Below are positions 21,730-30,918 of a DNA stretch of 64,000 nt, one piece after another (within the stretch, counting starts at the first letter, position 1; each line of letters opens with the position of its first letter). The notes beneath the pieces are model-generated. The model ran no database searches. It saw only the letters and a list, made by a program, of their open reading frames with translations, and was not told the DNA's origin. The stretch spans positions 1,487,349-1,551,348 of the forward strand of contig CAUYUJ010016059.1 in assembly GCA_963575745.1 (NCBI GenBank), given 5' to 3'. A program made the translations under genes and the position numbers. Origin of the DNA: Prorocentrum cordatum (lineage: Eukaryota; Sar; Dinophyceae; Prorocentrales; Prorocentraceae).

Positions 21730-22330
21730 GGGAGTTTGACGTAGCTTCTCGGGAGCCTCTGAACCTGTCGGGGGCCTCCTGGAAGCAGGTTCGAAGCATT
21801 TTGGGGGCCGATTTGGGGCTTCTCGGGGCCTCCTTTGGGCCTCTTGGGGGTCTCCTGGGGCCTCTTGAGGGGCCTCCTCGGGGCCTCCTGGCGGCCTCTT
21901 GGGGCGGAAGGCTCGAGCTTGCGGTTCGTGGTCCCCCTCTGGGCCCCCTCTTGGGCCCGTCTTGGGGCCCTCTTGGGCCATCTTGGGCGCCTCTTGGGCC
22001 GTCTTGGGGCCCTCTTGGGCTGTCCTGGGGCCCTCTTGGAAGCTTCTTGGGCCGTCTTGGGGCGGTCTTGGGCGCCTCTTGGGCCGTCCTGTAACGTCGG
22101 AAAGCCCAAAAGGCAACTTTGTGAAAAACGTACGTTTTACGAAGGGAATGGGCCAATTTTTGCGTCTAGGGGCCCTCTTGGGACGCATGTTGGAGGCTTC
22201 TTGGGGCGTCTTGGGGGCGTCCTTGGACGTCTGGAGGCCATCTTCAGCATCTTGGAGCCCTCTTGGAAGTTTCTAGGGCCGTCTTGGGCGCTTCTTGGGC
22301 CGTTTTGTCTGACCGGGGAGGCGTCCGGCA
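21730..22330 (-). repeat. Phased 10/11-bp CTTGGGGCCC array, block 2 (clearest case)
   Basis: The CTTGGG anchor (one CCTGGG variant) starts at 21961, 21972, 21982, 21993, 22003, 22014, 22024, 22035, 22046, 22056, 22067, 22078 and 22088. Steps are 11 or 10, mean 10.58 bp over 12 units. This is the reverse complement of the CCCAAGAGG arrays. An AT-richer spacer (GCAACTTTGTGAAAAACG) lies at 22105-22165. Confidence 0.93.
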
Positions 22331-22419
22331 AGCCCCGACGAGCCTCCGGGCACCCCGGGGCCCACATTTGTGGTCGAGGTCCCGGCCCCGGGCCCCCGGA
22401 CCCGGTGCGCCGTTATATG

Positions 22420-22422
22420 TAG

Positions 22423-22459
<37 letters not shown>

Positions 22460-22615
22460 CGAGCAAGTATAATGCATGAATGGATGTATGCACGTATGGT
22501 TGTATGTATGTGTATATGTGCATATGTGTGTACGTACGTACGTACACACATATATTTATATATATATATATATAAATAAATAAATAAATAAATAGATAAA
22601 TAAGAAGATGGCCCC
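22420..22615. repeat. (TA)n, GTATG and (AAAT)n low-complexity tract
   Basis: (TA)n at 22427-22455, TGTATGTATG and GTACGTAC words, (TA)n near 22555, then AAATAAATAAAT to 22600. Confidence 0.9.
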
Positions 22616-22672
22616 TTGGAGGCACAGTAGGGCACGAGATGGGCCACTAAATTGCATGGGCACCCCAGGCCA

Positions 22673-22703
22673 CGAAATTGCCTGGGCGCCCCAGGCAATT
22701 TCG
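22673..22703. repeat. Perfect 14-bp-stem hairpin
   Basis: CGAAATTGCCTGGG, CGC, CCCAGGCAATTTCG: both arms complementary over all 14 bases. A third partial copy (AAATTGCATGGGCACCCCAGG) lies just upstream. Confidence 0.9.
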
Positions 22704-23575
22704 CGTGACTAGTTCTTTGCGGCACGGCGGGACGGACACCCCTGGCAGCCCGCCCAACGGTGCAGGCGTTGGTCAACGACGCCTTCTCATCATTGTCATA
22801 TTCACACGAACCGTCGGCACCGCGACGATCGGCGTTAGCAGCGCTATGCCTATGCCCAATCAGCGTCGTCGCCGCGGCAAAGACAAACCTGCTCGCCAGC
22901 GGCAGCCGACAAGCATGGGGCGCGAAAGCGTCCGCGCGAAATTGCCCGAACGAAATTGCCCGCGCGAAGTGGCCCAACAGTTGCCGCCCAGAATGGCAAC
23001 ACGAAAAATCCCAACATTGATTCCAAGGACTCGTTTGCGAGCGCCCAGCCACGCATGCAAGCGCCCCCCAAAACAAGAAACCACCTGAGACATTCGCACA
23101 ACAATTTCGTTCGGGCAATACCCCGCGTCATGACAAAACAGGACGGCCAACTAACACGGGATCAATGGACAGCAACGCGCGGCCAGCGGATCCCTCCGCG
23201 CGCGGCAGCGCCACCTACGCAGTCAAAGCAACCCCCTTTTCGTTTGGAACGGATTTCGTGCACGCCCCCTTTGCGTTAGCAGGGGCTGGACAGCGCCGAT
23301 ATGCATATATATATATATATAATCCACATCGAGGCAAGAGGTATGGGGATGCCGGGGCGAGAAAAGACAAGAACAGTCGCTGTCAGCGGGGCCGGGAGCT
23401 GCGGCATAGGCTGGAGAGCGTTTTTTCACTCCTCCCTGTAACGTCCGTGGCTGGGGGGGGTCTGGCCGCCGCGGGGGGGGGTAACGGTAGCGTGGCGGGC
23501 TCGGGCACATTCGTCGCAGTACGCAGTGATGGTTATAGAAGATAGAAATACTAGCATTTGTGGGGCACAGGTAAA
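22704..23575. other. Unique sequence with dispersed CGAAATTGCCCG words, no supported gene
   Basis: CGAAATTGCCCGAACG, CGAAATTGCCCGCGCG and related words near 22925-22975 echo the hairpin at 22673. Short (TA)n at 23307-23322. Open frames on both strands; nothing recognisable. Confidence 0.35.
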
Positions 23576-23671
23576 AGGCCACAAAGACGAGGAGGACGAC
23601 GACAACAAACGGCGACGACAACGACAACGGTAACGAAGACGAAAACAACGACGACGACAACGATCAGCCAG

Positions 23672-23710
<39 letters not shown>

Positions 23711-23740
23711 GACGACGACTGGCGGCAGCGACGAACCCCC
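23575..23740 (+). repeat. (GAC)n/(CAA)n trinucleotide tract
   Basis: ACGACGACAACAA-type sequence leading to pure (GAC)n at about 23671-23710. Confidence 0.93.
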
Positions 23741-23874
23741 AAACGACCCCACTACACGGTCCGTCACCGCATCGCCTTGGGACCCGGGAGGACCCAATGC
23801 GCACGAGACATCCTCGAAGAATCACCCAAGCCCCACAACCGTGCGGTCACCCCGAGTCCCCACTGACTCACCCC

Positions 23875-24110
23875 TTGGTGTGGTCACCGCACCGTCTGAG
23901 GGCCCCTGAGAGACACCAACGCCGCTACTACTCCCCAACCTTGTCCCAACGGGTACGGTCTGAACAGGATTTCGAGGCGAATCCGACAGTGCCGACGAGT
24001 GCCCGATAGGAGGCCCAGAGCAGCCAAAGCGGGGGAATGGCGGCGATGTCGGCATCGTCGTCGTAGTCCTCGTCTTCGCCGTGCTCGTCCTCGCCGTCGT
24101 CGCCCTCGCC
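23875..24110 (+). repeat. Segment duplicated at 43808-44075
   Basis: Shares GTGGTCACCGCACCGT, TGAGGGCNCC, GAGAGAC, GGTCTGANNAG, TCGAGGCG, GGAGGCCCA, GAATGGC and a CGTCGTCGTCCTCG tail in the same order as 43808-44040. Confidence 0.8.
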
Positions 24111-24330
24111 GCGTCGTCCTCGCCGCCCTCGCCTTCGTCCTCGCCGCCCTCGCCCTCGTCCTCGCCGTCCTCGCCGCCCTCGCCCGATCCTCGCCCGATC
24201 CTCGCCCTCCTCGTACCGTCCTCGCCGCGTCGTCCCTGGCCCACGCCGCGCCGTCCTCGCCGCAATCGCCGCCCTCGCCCTCGCCCTCGCCCACGCTGCG
24301 ACGTTCTCGCCGCCCTCGTCCTCGCGCCGC
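24110..24330 (+). repeat. (CTCGCCGTC/CTCGCCCTC)n array
   Basis: CCTCGCCGCCCTCGCC-type words on a 6/9-bp grid. It keeps frames open on both strands; no gene inferred. Confidence 0.85.
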
Positions 24331-24339
24331 GCCCTCGGG

Positions 24340-24480
24340 CATCGGGCGCCTCCGCTCTACCGCCCAGGGCCCCCGCGGCCGGCTCCGCGCCCAGCCGCTC
24401 GGAGGAGACGCTCTCCAGCCGCTGCGCGCCGCCGCTGGCAGCGCTGTCGAGGGGGGGGGGGGCGCCATCCGCGGCGGGCG
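24340..24480 (-). other. GC-rich open stretch, possible exon
   Basis: Minus strand reads AADGAPPPLDSAASGGAQRL and onward, open but compositionally simple. No domain or defensible splice pair. Confidence 0.2.
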
Positions 24481-24489
24481 CTGCTGCCA

Positions 24490-25100
24490 CGGCAGGCCTA
24501 CACCACAGGACGGCTTGAGGCAGCCGAGGCAGGCCACCCTGGGCCACCAGGGCGGCCCAGGGTGCTCCCGAGGCGGCCCGAGCTGCCCTCAGAGACGGCC
24601 TCAAGATGGCCCCCAAGACCGGCCCGAGAGGGCCACACGACAGGGCCCCAGTGGGGCAAGTCATGCTGCAAGAAATCTGCGTGGGTGCAGAGCAGGCGCG
24701 CACGACAAAACGGCCCACGGCAGCCGAGGCGCCGTACGTGGACAAGATGTTCGAACCATGCAGCGCAAGATGCCTCCCCCCAGACCCCCCAAGCTTAAAA
24801 TTCGCGTTGCGGCAATACGGGGGGGCTTGCGGCAATACGGGGGGGCTTGAGTGGACATTGATTTCGGAGGCGCGGGGGGTGACCAGAATCCCCCTCCACT
24901 GAGCAAGGCTAAGAAAATATGATCCATCTACTGCAGGCCACCAGGGCCACAGAGGTGGCACCAGGGTGCCTCTAAGGCGGCCCTAGCAAGCCCCAACACG
25001 GCATCAAGATGGCCCCCAAGACGGCCCGAGAGGGCCACAAGAGGGCCAGGTCATGACTTGCCCGTTGGGCAAGTCATGCTGTAAGAAATCTGATAAGGGT
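24490..25100 (+). repeat. Phased CCCAAGA array duplicated in tandem, each copy ending in GGGGCAAGTCATGCTG
   Basis: Copies at about 24520-24700 and 24945-25100 share GGCCACCAGGGC, TCAAGATGGCCCCCAAGAC, GCCCGAGAGGGCCAC and TGGGCAAGTCATGCTG-AAGAAATCT. In the second copy 25053-25077 is a perfect hairpin: ATGACTTGCCC, GTT, GGGCAAGTCAT. Confidence 0.75.
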
Positions 25101-25830
25101 CACGTTTGAAGTCGATCTGTGGACTTCCTGAGGTACCCGATGCCCCCTGTTGGTCCCCATGGCCGTCTCAGGGCAAGAGCTCTGCGCGGGGCACCTGCTG
25201 TCAGGCAGGTTCCGATTCGACCCGCCTGCTGCAGTAAAACAGCGAGAACGGCCCGAACATCAGCTGTCGGCGGTCGGAGAGTTGGAGGTTGGAGTGTGGT
25301 AGTGACCATGGGTAACTAACTACCTGACGGCGCATGCTCGAATCGTAACGATACCAGCCCCCTCCCCTCAGCATGGGGGAAACAGGACCTGAGAGAAACA
25401 GGTCCTGGATTCCAGGGCCTTCCCCCACGACGAATTTGTCATCCTGAGTCGTCTTCTCACAATCCAAAGGCCCGTTGAGGACCCCGAGAGCCCGAAAACT
25501 GCTAATATAACAAGAAAAACGCAGGACCCTTTTCCCTCAAGACCCGATTCCCCCATGGCGACCCTCCCCTCCCGCTTCCCCCCGACCCCCCAGCATGACA
25601 GCGGTGATCGCGAGAGCACAAGGAAAATCGGACCCCTGCGACGGGCAAACTCAGAAAAAGACAGAATGGGGTTGGTATCCGAAAGCATGGCCAGACATCG
25701 CACATGATTCAGTTCAAAACAAAGCCACCCGATCTCTGGATACGTACTTCTCTCGGACCGCGGGGTGAGGCTCAGATGTCCTGGGGCTCAGATGCAGCCC
25801 AAAAGGGACAAAGTTGAGGAAACACTCTGG
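25101..25830. other. Unique spacer, no supported gene
   Basis: Includes a short inverted pair around 25378-25412 (AACAGGACCTGAGAG, AACAGGTCCTGGATTCC). Open frames on the minus strand have no recognisable content. Confidence 0.35.
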
Positions 25831-25835
25831 GAGTG

Positions 25836-26046
25836 ACTCGGCGGCGAGCGAGGGGGGGAAGTGAGAGGGAGAAGCCCTTCTCAGAAGGCGGCGCGGCTTC
25901 TCAGAAACGATCTGGCCGTTTGAAAAGATGTCTTTGTCTTCGGGGAAAACTTAGAGAAACTCTCGGCAGGCCCGAGAACCTCCGAGCCTTCTCAGAAGGT
26001 CCGCCCCTTCTTACTTTCCCTCCAGGCTCGCCGCCGAGTAACCAAA
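25836..26046. mobile_element. Fold-back (MITE-like) element, copy 1
   Basis: Bounded by perfect 14-bp terminal inverted repeats, ACTCGGCGGCGAGC and GCTCGCCGCCGAGT. Internal CCTTCTCAGAAGGC palindromes occur on both sides, so the arms pair over about 50 bp imperfectly. No coding capacity. Related copies at 43602-43798 and 55499-55702 share the arms and the CTTCTCAGAAGG words. Confidence 0.75.
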
Positions 26047-26159
26047 TCACGACGTCGGAGGCCTGAGAACTGGGCAGTGCTGCGCTGGGTCGTCTCGAAG
26101 TGGCCCCCCTGGACCCAGAGGCCAAGAGGTGGAAGGCGGGGCGCAGGGAGGACAGCGTT

Positions 26160-26963
26160 TTTTGCGTCGCGCTGGCCGCGGGGTGTTTACAGCCGAAAGT
26201 GTATAGCACCCCGCAGTTCCGAACTAGACAGTTGGAACGGGCGTGGGGTTGGTCGCGGGTGGGTCGCGGGCGGGTCGCGCAGTGGGCCTCGGGTGGGTCG
26301 CGGGGTGGCTCGCGGGAGGGTCGCGGGGTGGGTCTCGGGCGGGTCGCGGGGGGGAATCGCGGGGTGGCTCGCGGGTCGGTCGCGGGTGGGTCGCAGGTGG
26401 GTGTGGGTCGCGGGTGGGTCGCGGGGGTGGGTCGCTGGCGGGACGACGACAAACAACAACCAACTAACAACAAGCAACACACAATAAACACCAACCAACA
26501 AACAACTACAGACAACAAGCAACAAACACCATTCAACAATAAACAACCAACCAACACCAACCAACAAACAGCAATAAACAATCAACAACACCACCAGCAA
26601 CATCAATACCAGCAGTAATAACAACCACAAGACCAACATTCCAACCAGCACCAACAACCACTACAACAACAACAGCAGCAACAGCAACAACAACACTCAT
26701 GTTAAGACTGTTCGCTTGTATCTGCTCGCGGGCCACTCAAAACGTATGACCCAAACCCTCGATACCCGCCCTCTTCGTCTTCAATCGCAACCGCTTGGGG
26801 GTGTATACGTAGCACCCCGCAGATGCGGATGAGAGTGAGGGGGCGGTGGGGACGTCGGCAGTCTGCGAGACTCTGGAGAAGCCTGCCACAGGCGCCAAAG
26901 TTTCACAAATTATACAACGAGCTCGCCGCAGGCGCCGATCTTTGCTTCGAACCAATCTGGATC
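26160..26963 (-). repeat. Composite repeat, copy 2 (reverse orientation)
   Basis: A core fragment (GTATAGCACCCCGCAG at 26202) is followed by an 11-bp GTGGGTCGCGG array at 26245-26435, an (AAC)n-rich tract at 26450-26700, then the ~250-bp core 26700-26960. The core holds TTAAGACTGTTCGCT, GGGGGTGTATACG and CACAAATTATACAACGAG. It is the reverse complement of the 8761-9535 element. Confidence 0.8.
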
Positions 26964-27990
26964 GGTCGCGGGTGGGCCGCGGGTGGGTCGCGGGGTAGGT
27001 CGCGGGGTGGGTCGCGGGGTGGGTCGCGGGTGGGTCGCAAGTGGGTGGGTCGCGGGTGGGTCGCGGGTGGGTAGCGGGGTGGGTCACGGGGGGTCGCGGG
27101 TTGGGTCGCGGTGGGTCGCGGTCGCGGGTTGGGCGGCGTGGGTGGGTCGCGTTGTGGGGGTGGGTCGGGTTGGGTCGCGGTGGGTCGCGGGTGGGTCGCG
27201 GGGCGGGGGTCGCGGGTGGCGTCGGTGGGGCTGGGTGGGTCGCGGGTGGGTCGCGGGTGGGTCGCGGGTGGGTCGCGGGGGTCGCGGTGGGTCGCGGGGG
27301 TCGCGGTCGCGGTGGGGGCGGATGGGTCGCGGTGGGTCGCGGTGGGTCGCGACGCGGGTGGGTCGCGGGGTGGGTCGCGGGTGGGTCGCGGGTGGGTCGC
27401 GCGGTGGGGGTCGCGGGTGGGTCGCGGGTGGGTCGCGGTCGCACGTCGCGGGGCGCGGGTGGGTCGCGGGTCGCGGGTGGGTCGCGGGTGGGTCGCGGGC
27501 GCGGGGTGGGTCGGGGTGGGTCGCGGGTTGGGTCGCGGGTGGGTCTCAAGTGGGTCGCGGGTGGGGTCGCGGGGTGGGTCGCGGTATGGGTCGCGGGTGG
27601 GTTGCGGGTTGGGTCGCGGGTGGGTCGCGGGTGGTTTGCGGGTGGGACGCGGGTGGGTCGCGGGGTGGGTCGCCTGTGGGTCGCGGGGTGGGTCGCGGGT
27701 GGGTCGCGGGGTGGGTCGCGGGGTGGGTCGCGGGGTGGGTCGCGGGCTGGTGGCGCTGTGGGTTGCGGGTGGGCCGCGGGGGGGACGACGACAAACAACG
27801 ACTACAACACAACCGACGGCAACAACAATAATTTTAAGACTGTTCGCTCCTATCTGCTCACGTGCCAATCAATACATATACCCCAAGCCCTCGGTACCCG
27901 CCCTCCTCGTCTTCGATCGTACCCCCTTGGGGGTATATCTTTCTTACCTGCCACATGTATTTTGTGCAGCCCCTTAAACAAAGGAAGAGA
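26963..27990 (-). repeat. Composite repeat, copy 3, with 820-bp GTGGGTCGCGG array
   Basis: 11-bp units with 10- and 12-bp variants from 26965 to 27783, then GACGACGACAAACAACGAC, AAC-rich DNA, then TTAAGACTGTTCGCT at 27834 and a diverged core to about 27990. The array keeps all six frames largely open. Confidence 0.88.
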
Positions 27991-28262
27991 GGACGGGTGG
28001 AAAGGGGAGTGAGAAGAATGGAGCACGAGAGAAATTAGCAGGAGAGGGGGCGAGGAACAGAAAACAAGTGGTAGAACCAGACGGGCAGATCGGGTGTGCA
28101 GACCCATAGCGGGCAGGTCGGGAAGGCGGGCCCAAGCGACGAGGTCGAGCAGGCGGGTTGCTGAAGCGTGGGCCCCGCATGCATTGCGAGGAAGTCTCGA
28201 GCGATAGCACGATTTCCAAGTAAATCGTGAGAAAAGCCAGCGGGGGCCACGAAGGGCAATTA
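27990..28262. other. Unique spacer, no gene seen
   Basis: Contains CGGGCAGATCGGGTGTGCAG and CGAGGAAGTCTCGAGCGATA. Similar words appear near 28760-28830, so it is probably part of a larger dispersed unit flanking the array between them. Confidence 0.35.
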
Positions 28263-28690
28263 ATCCGGGGCCACAGAGGGCAGCGACGGGCCGCTGAGGG
28301 CAGAAACGGGGCCACGAAGGGCAGAGAGGGGGCCACGAAGGGCGACAGCGGGGCCACGAAGGGCATGCATATGGGGCCACGACGGGCGCGAACGAGCGGG
28401 GGCCACGAAGGGCATTAGTATATGGGGCCACAAAGGGCGACAGCGGGGCCACTGAGGGCAGCAAAGAGGCCACGAAGGGCAGCGAGAGGGCCACGAAGGG
28501 CGACAGCGGGGCTACGAAGGGCATGCGTATGGGGCCACGACGGGCGCGAACGAGCGGGGGCCACGAAGGGCATATAATGCGGGGCCACAATGGGCAGCGA
28601 CGGGGCCACTGAGGGCAGCAAAGGGGCCACGAAGGGCAGAGAGCGAAGGCGACCGCGGAACCAGTACGGGCAGCGAGGGGCATCGAAGGC
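28262..28690 (+). repeat. 21-bp GGGGCCACGAAGGGCAGCGA array
   Basis: The CCAC anchor lies at 28271, 28291 (variant), 28312, 28333, 28354, then 28449, 28470, 28491 and 28512: steps of 20-21. A few longer steps of 23-26 carry a GCATGCATAT or GCGCGAACGAGC insert. Its sequence is unrelated to the other 21-bp family. Confidence 0.9.
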
Positions 28691-28794
28691 GGGCGAAGGG
28701 CAGCGAGCGGCGACTGCAGTCCCTAACGGGCTGGTCGGGCGGGCAGGCCCAGACGGGCCCAGACGGGCGGGTCGTTGAAGCGTAAATTCTGCTT

Positions 28795-29050
28795 GCGCCG
28801 CCAGGCAATATGTAGCGATAGATTCCTGAATGTCGAGGAGCGGCATCATAATAAATTGTGAAGAGGTATCAGGCGGGAGCCGCGATCCGGTGGTAAGTTG
28901 CGACGAAATCCGCAGCGAGAGCGCGATTCCTCAATAAATTGTGAAGAAGTATCAAGCGGGAGCCGCGATCTGGTGGTAAATTGCAAGGAAGTCCTAAGCG
29001 AAAGCGCGATTCTTCAATACATTGTGAGGAAGACTCAGGCGGGAGCCGTT
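28795..29050 (+). repeat. 83-bp tandem repeat, about 3 copies
   Basis: GCGGGAGCCG begins at 28873, 28956 and 29039, 83 bp apart. A more diverged copy precedes them from about 28795. Units carry GCGCGATTCCTCAATAAATT and TGGTGGTAAATTGC. Confidence 0.9.
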
Positions 29051-29215
29051 GTTGTTGTTGTTGTTGTAAACTGGGGGCCAGCGACACAGTTTGACCCTCA
29101 AGACTTTCCCTGGTAAAAACACGGTGCGGGCCCGGGGAAGGGCACTTCAATAGAAAAAACCATGTGCACCGAACGGGGGGGATCAACAATAGTCATTCTT
29201 CAGAAGTAAGAGTTC

Positions 29216-29255
<40 letters not shown>

Positions 29256-29330
29256 GCAACAACAACAACAACAACTACAACTACAACTACAACTACAACT
29301 ACAACAACAACAACAACAATTACTAGCACG
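29043..29330. repeat. (GTT)n, spacer, then (AAC)n/(ACAACT)n
   Basis: Short (GTT)n at 29048-29067, a unique spacer, then (CAA)n at 29213-29275 and CTACAACTACAACT to 29325. The trinucleotide is the one associated with the composite repeats. Confidence 0.9.
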
Positions 29331-29550
29331 TGGGGACACTCCGTTCTCACCAGTGCCAGGGTTTTCATAGGAGGCGGGCAATACCCCCACTTTGTGGGGG
29401 GGCCGGTTCAAGCTCTACCAAATTTCCAAACGACTCTTCGCCACCACCCACACCCAGCTTCCCGCCCTATGACGTTCGGACACTTCACTTCGTGGCATGC
29501 GGACGACCGTGGCTACTATTCAGGGCCCCGCGGCCGACGACGACGGCGTG

Positions 29551-29684
29551 CGCGCGCGAAGAAAAAACGAATGTGTCCCGCATGGTATTATTTGACAGGG
29601 ATGATGGCCCTGGCAGGTGCGCAACCGTTGTTGCAGAAGTTCGAAAAAGTTGCTCGCAAAAGCCCGTTTGACAGAAATGTTTAA
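29551..29684 (+). CDS. Unrecognised candidate C-terminal exon
   Basis: An open stretch ending at TAA (29682-29684) reads KKKRMCPAWYYLTGMMALAG and then QPLLQKFEKVARKSPFDRNV. The basic start, hydrophobic middle and charged end look protein-like, and AT-rich non-coding DNA follows. No splice acceptor is obvious and the opposite strand is also open here, so the call is weak. I do not recognise the family. Confidence 0.22.
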
Positions 29685-29829
29685 AAAGTGTTGGGTTTCC
29701 TACGAATCCGCAAGAGCGCGCGGGATGAAATTTTGACAATTTTTGTTTGAAAAACCATTGGTTTTTTGATGTTTTTATGTTAAAATCGCTACGAAAACTA
29801 AGGTTTTGGAAGGATTTCGTCTTGCGCGC

Positions 29830-29935
29830 GCGAGTGTCCACTTTACCTTATTTTTTGCAAGGGATTCTTGAAGTTTGGTTATGTTAGAACAAGAAATGTC
29901 CACTTTAGCTTATTTTTTGCAAGGGAAAACCGATC
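29830..29935 (+). repeat. 62-bp direct duplication in AT-rich DNA
   Basis: TGTCCACTTTACCTTATTTT at 29835 recurs as TGTCCACTTTAGCTTATTTT at 29897, both followed by TTTGCAAGGGA. The surrounding 29680-29960 is the most AT-rich non-microsatellite stretch of the window. Confidence 0.85.
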
Positions 29936-30734
29936 GTAACAACACAACCGGATCCGGACCAACCCGTTTTGCCTGAGACTTCCTCACGAAAATGATGAAA
30001 ACGTGGCTGCGGCCTAGGCGCGGCGGGGGGGTCGCGCACCAGGGGCCCCAACAATAATTATTCTTTAGAAGTAATAATCTTCAACAACGTAACATGCATA
30101 ATCCTCACCACGGCTTCTCACTTCCGCCACGCATCCAGGGACAATGAATGACCGTTCGGCCCCCTCACTCATATTTGCATATTTGTATAGACGTATGCAT
30201 ATGTGTATATAAACATGTTGCCACCAACGTGTATTTCGTGCAGCCCCTAAGGCAGGGGAGTGAAGGACGGACGGAAGGAAGGGACAAGGAACAAAGGGGG
30301 GAGAGGAGGATCCATCTGGCCAGGGCCCGAGGCGGTACTACCGAAGATCGGCTCTGAGCTCGTCAAAGCATGTGCCAACACTGGAGTTTACCCATCTGGG
30401 TGCAAGTCGCACAGACCCCATCTGGCCAACCTCAATGTCTCATCGCCGGGGCAGGGCGGCATCCACTCATGCGAGTAGCGCCAGGCATCGGGAATTTGCG
30501 CGAACGGCGCCCCTCTAAGAGTAAGGACACAGGCTTGCTTGCGCGGCAACGACCACCAAACCATGACTCGGTATGGAACGGCTTTGAGGCCACGCTCTGT
30601 GCACGTGCCGCCGCGGCTTTCGCGAATGAGGCAGCGCAATTCTTTGTCGGCTCCGTGACGCCGATCTGGTAGGCCTCGATGCCTGCCTCAAACTTGCACG
30701 ACGGAGGGGGACACTCAGTCTCGCTCGATTTGGC
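29936..30734. other. Mostly unique; relics of the composite repeat, no supported gene
   Basis: GAATGACCGTTCGGCCCCCT near 30145 and GTATTTCGTGCAGCCCCTAA near 30231 match edges of the composite repeats at 8761 and 27950. Confidence 0.4.
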
Positions 30735-30918
30735 TGAAAGCTTGACTACCTACCTGACCACCCCAACCCAACCCGAAGATCCGTATTTCGGGTCTTCGGG
30801 TTGGGGTCATGTATTTTTCAGTGCTCACCGGCGCCCCCACCCCCCCTCTGGAACTGGAGGGAAAATTAAAGGCCTTCGGGTTGGGCTGGGGTGGTTCGGT
30901 CGGTGGTGAAAGCTTGAC
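30734..30918. repeat. ~185-bp fold-back element
   Basis: The left arm has GAAAGCTTGAC, TGACCACCCCAACCC and AACCCGAAG. The right arm has CTTCGGGTTGGGCTGGGGTG, GTTCGGTCGGTGGTG and AAGCTTGAC. The arms are about 40 bp with several mismatches. A nested inverted pair (CCAACCCGAAGA ... TCTTCGGGTTGG) sits inside the left part. Confidence 0.7.

Noticed and set aside
26963-27783. Open frames of 280-350 codons on both strands (RPTRDPPATH-type and GRGWVAGGSR-type peptides)
   Set aside because: They are direct translations of an 11-bp GTGGGTCGCGG array and are open on both strands, with no independent coding signal.
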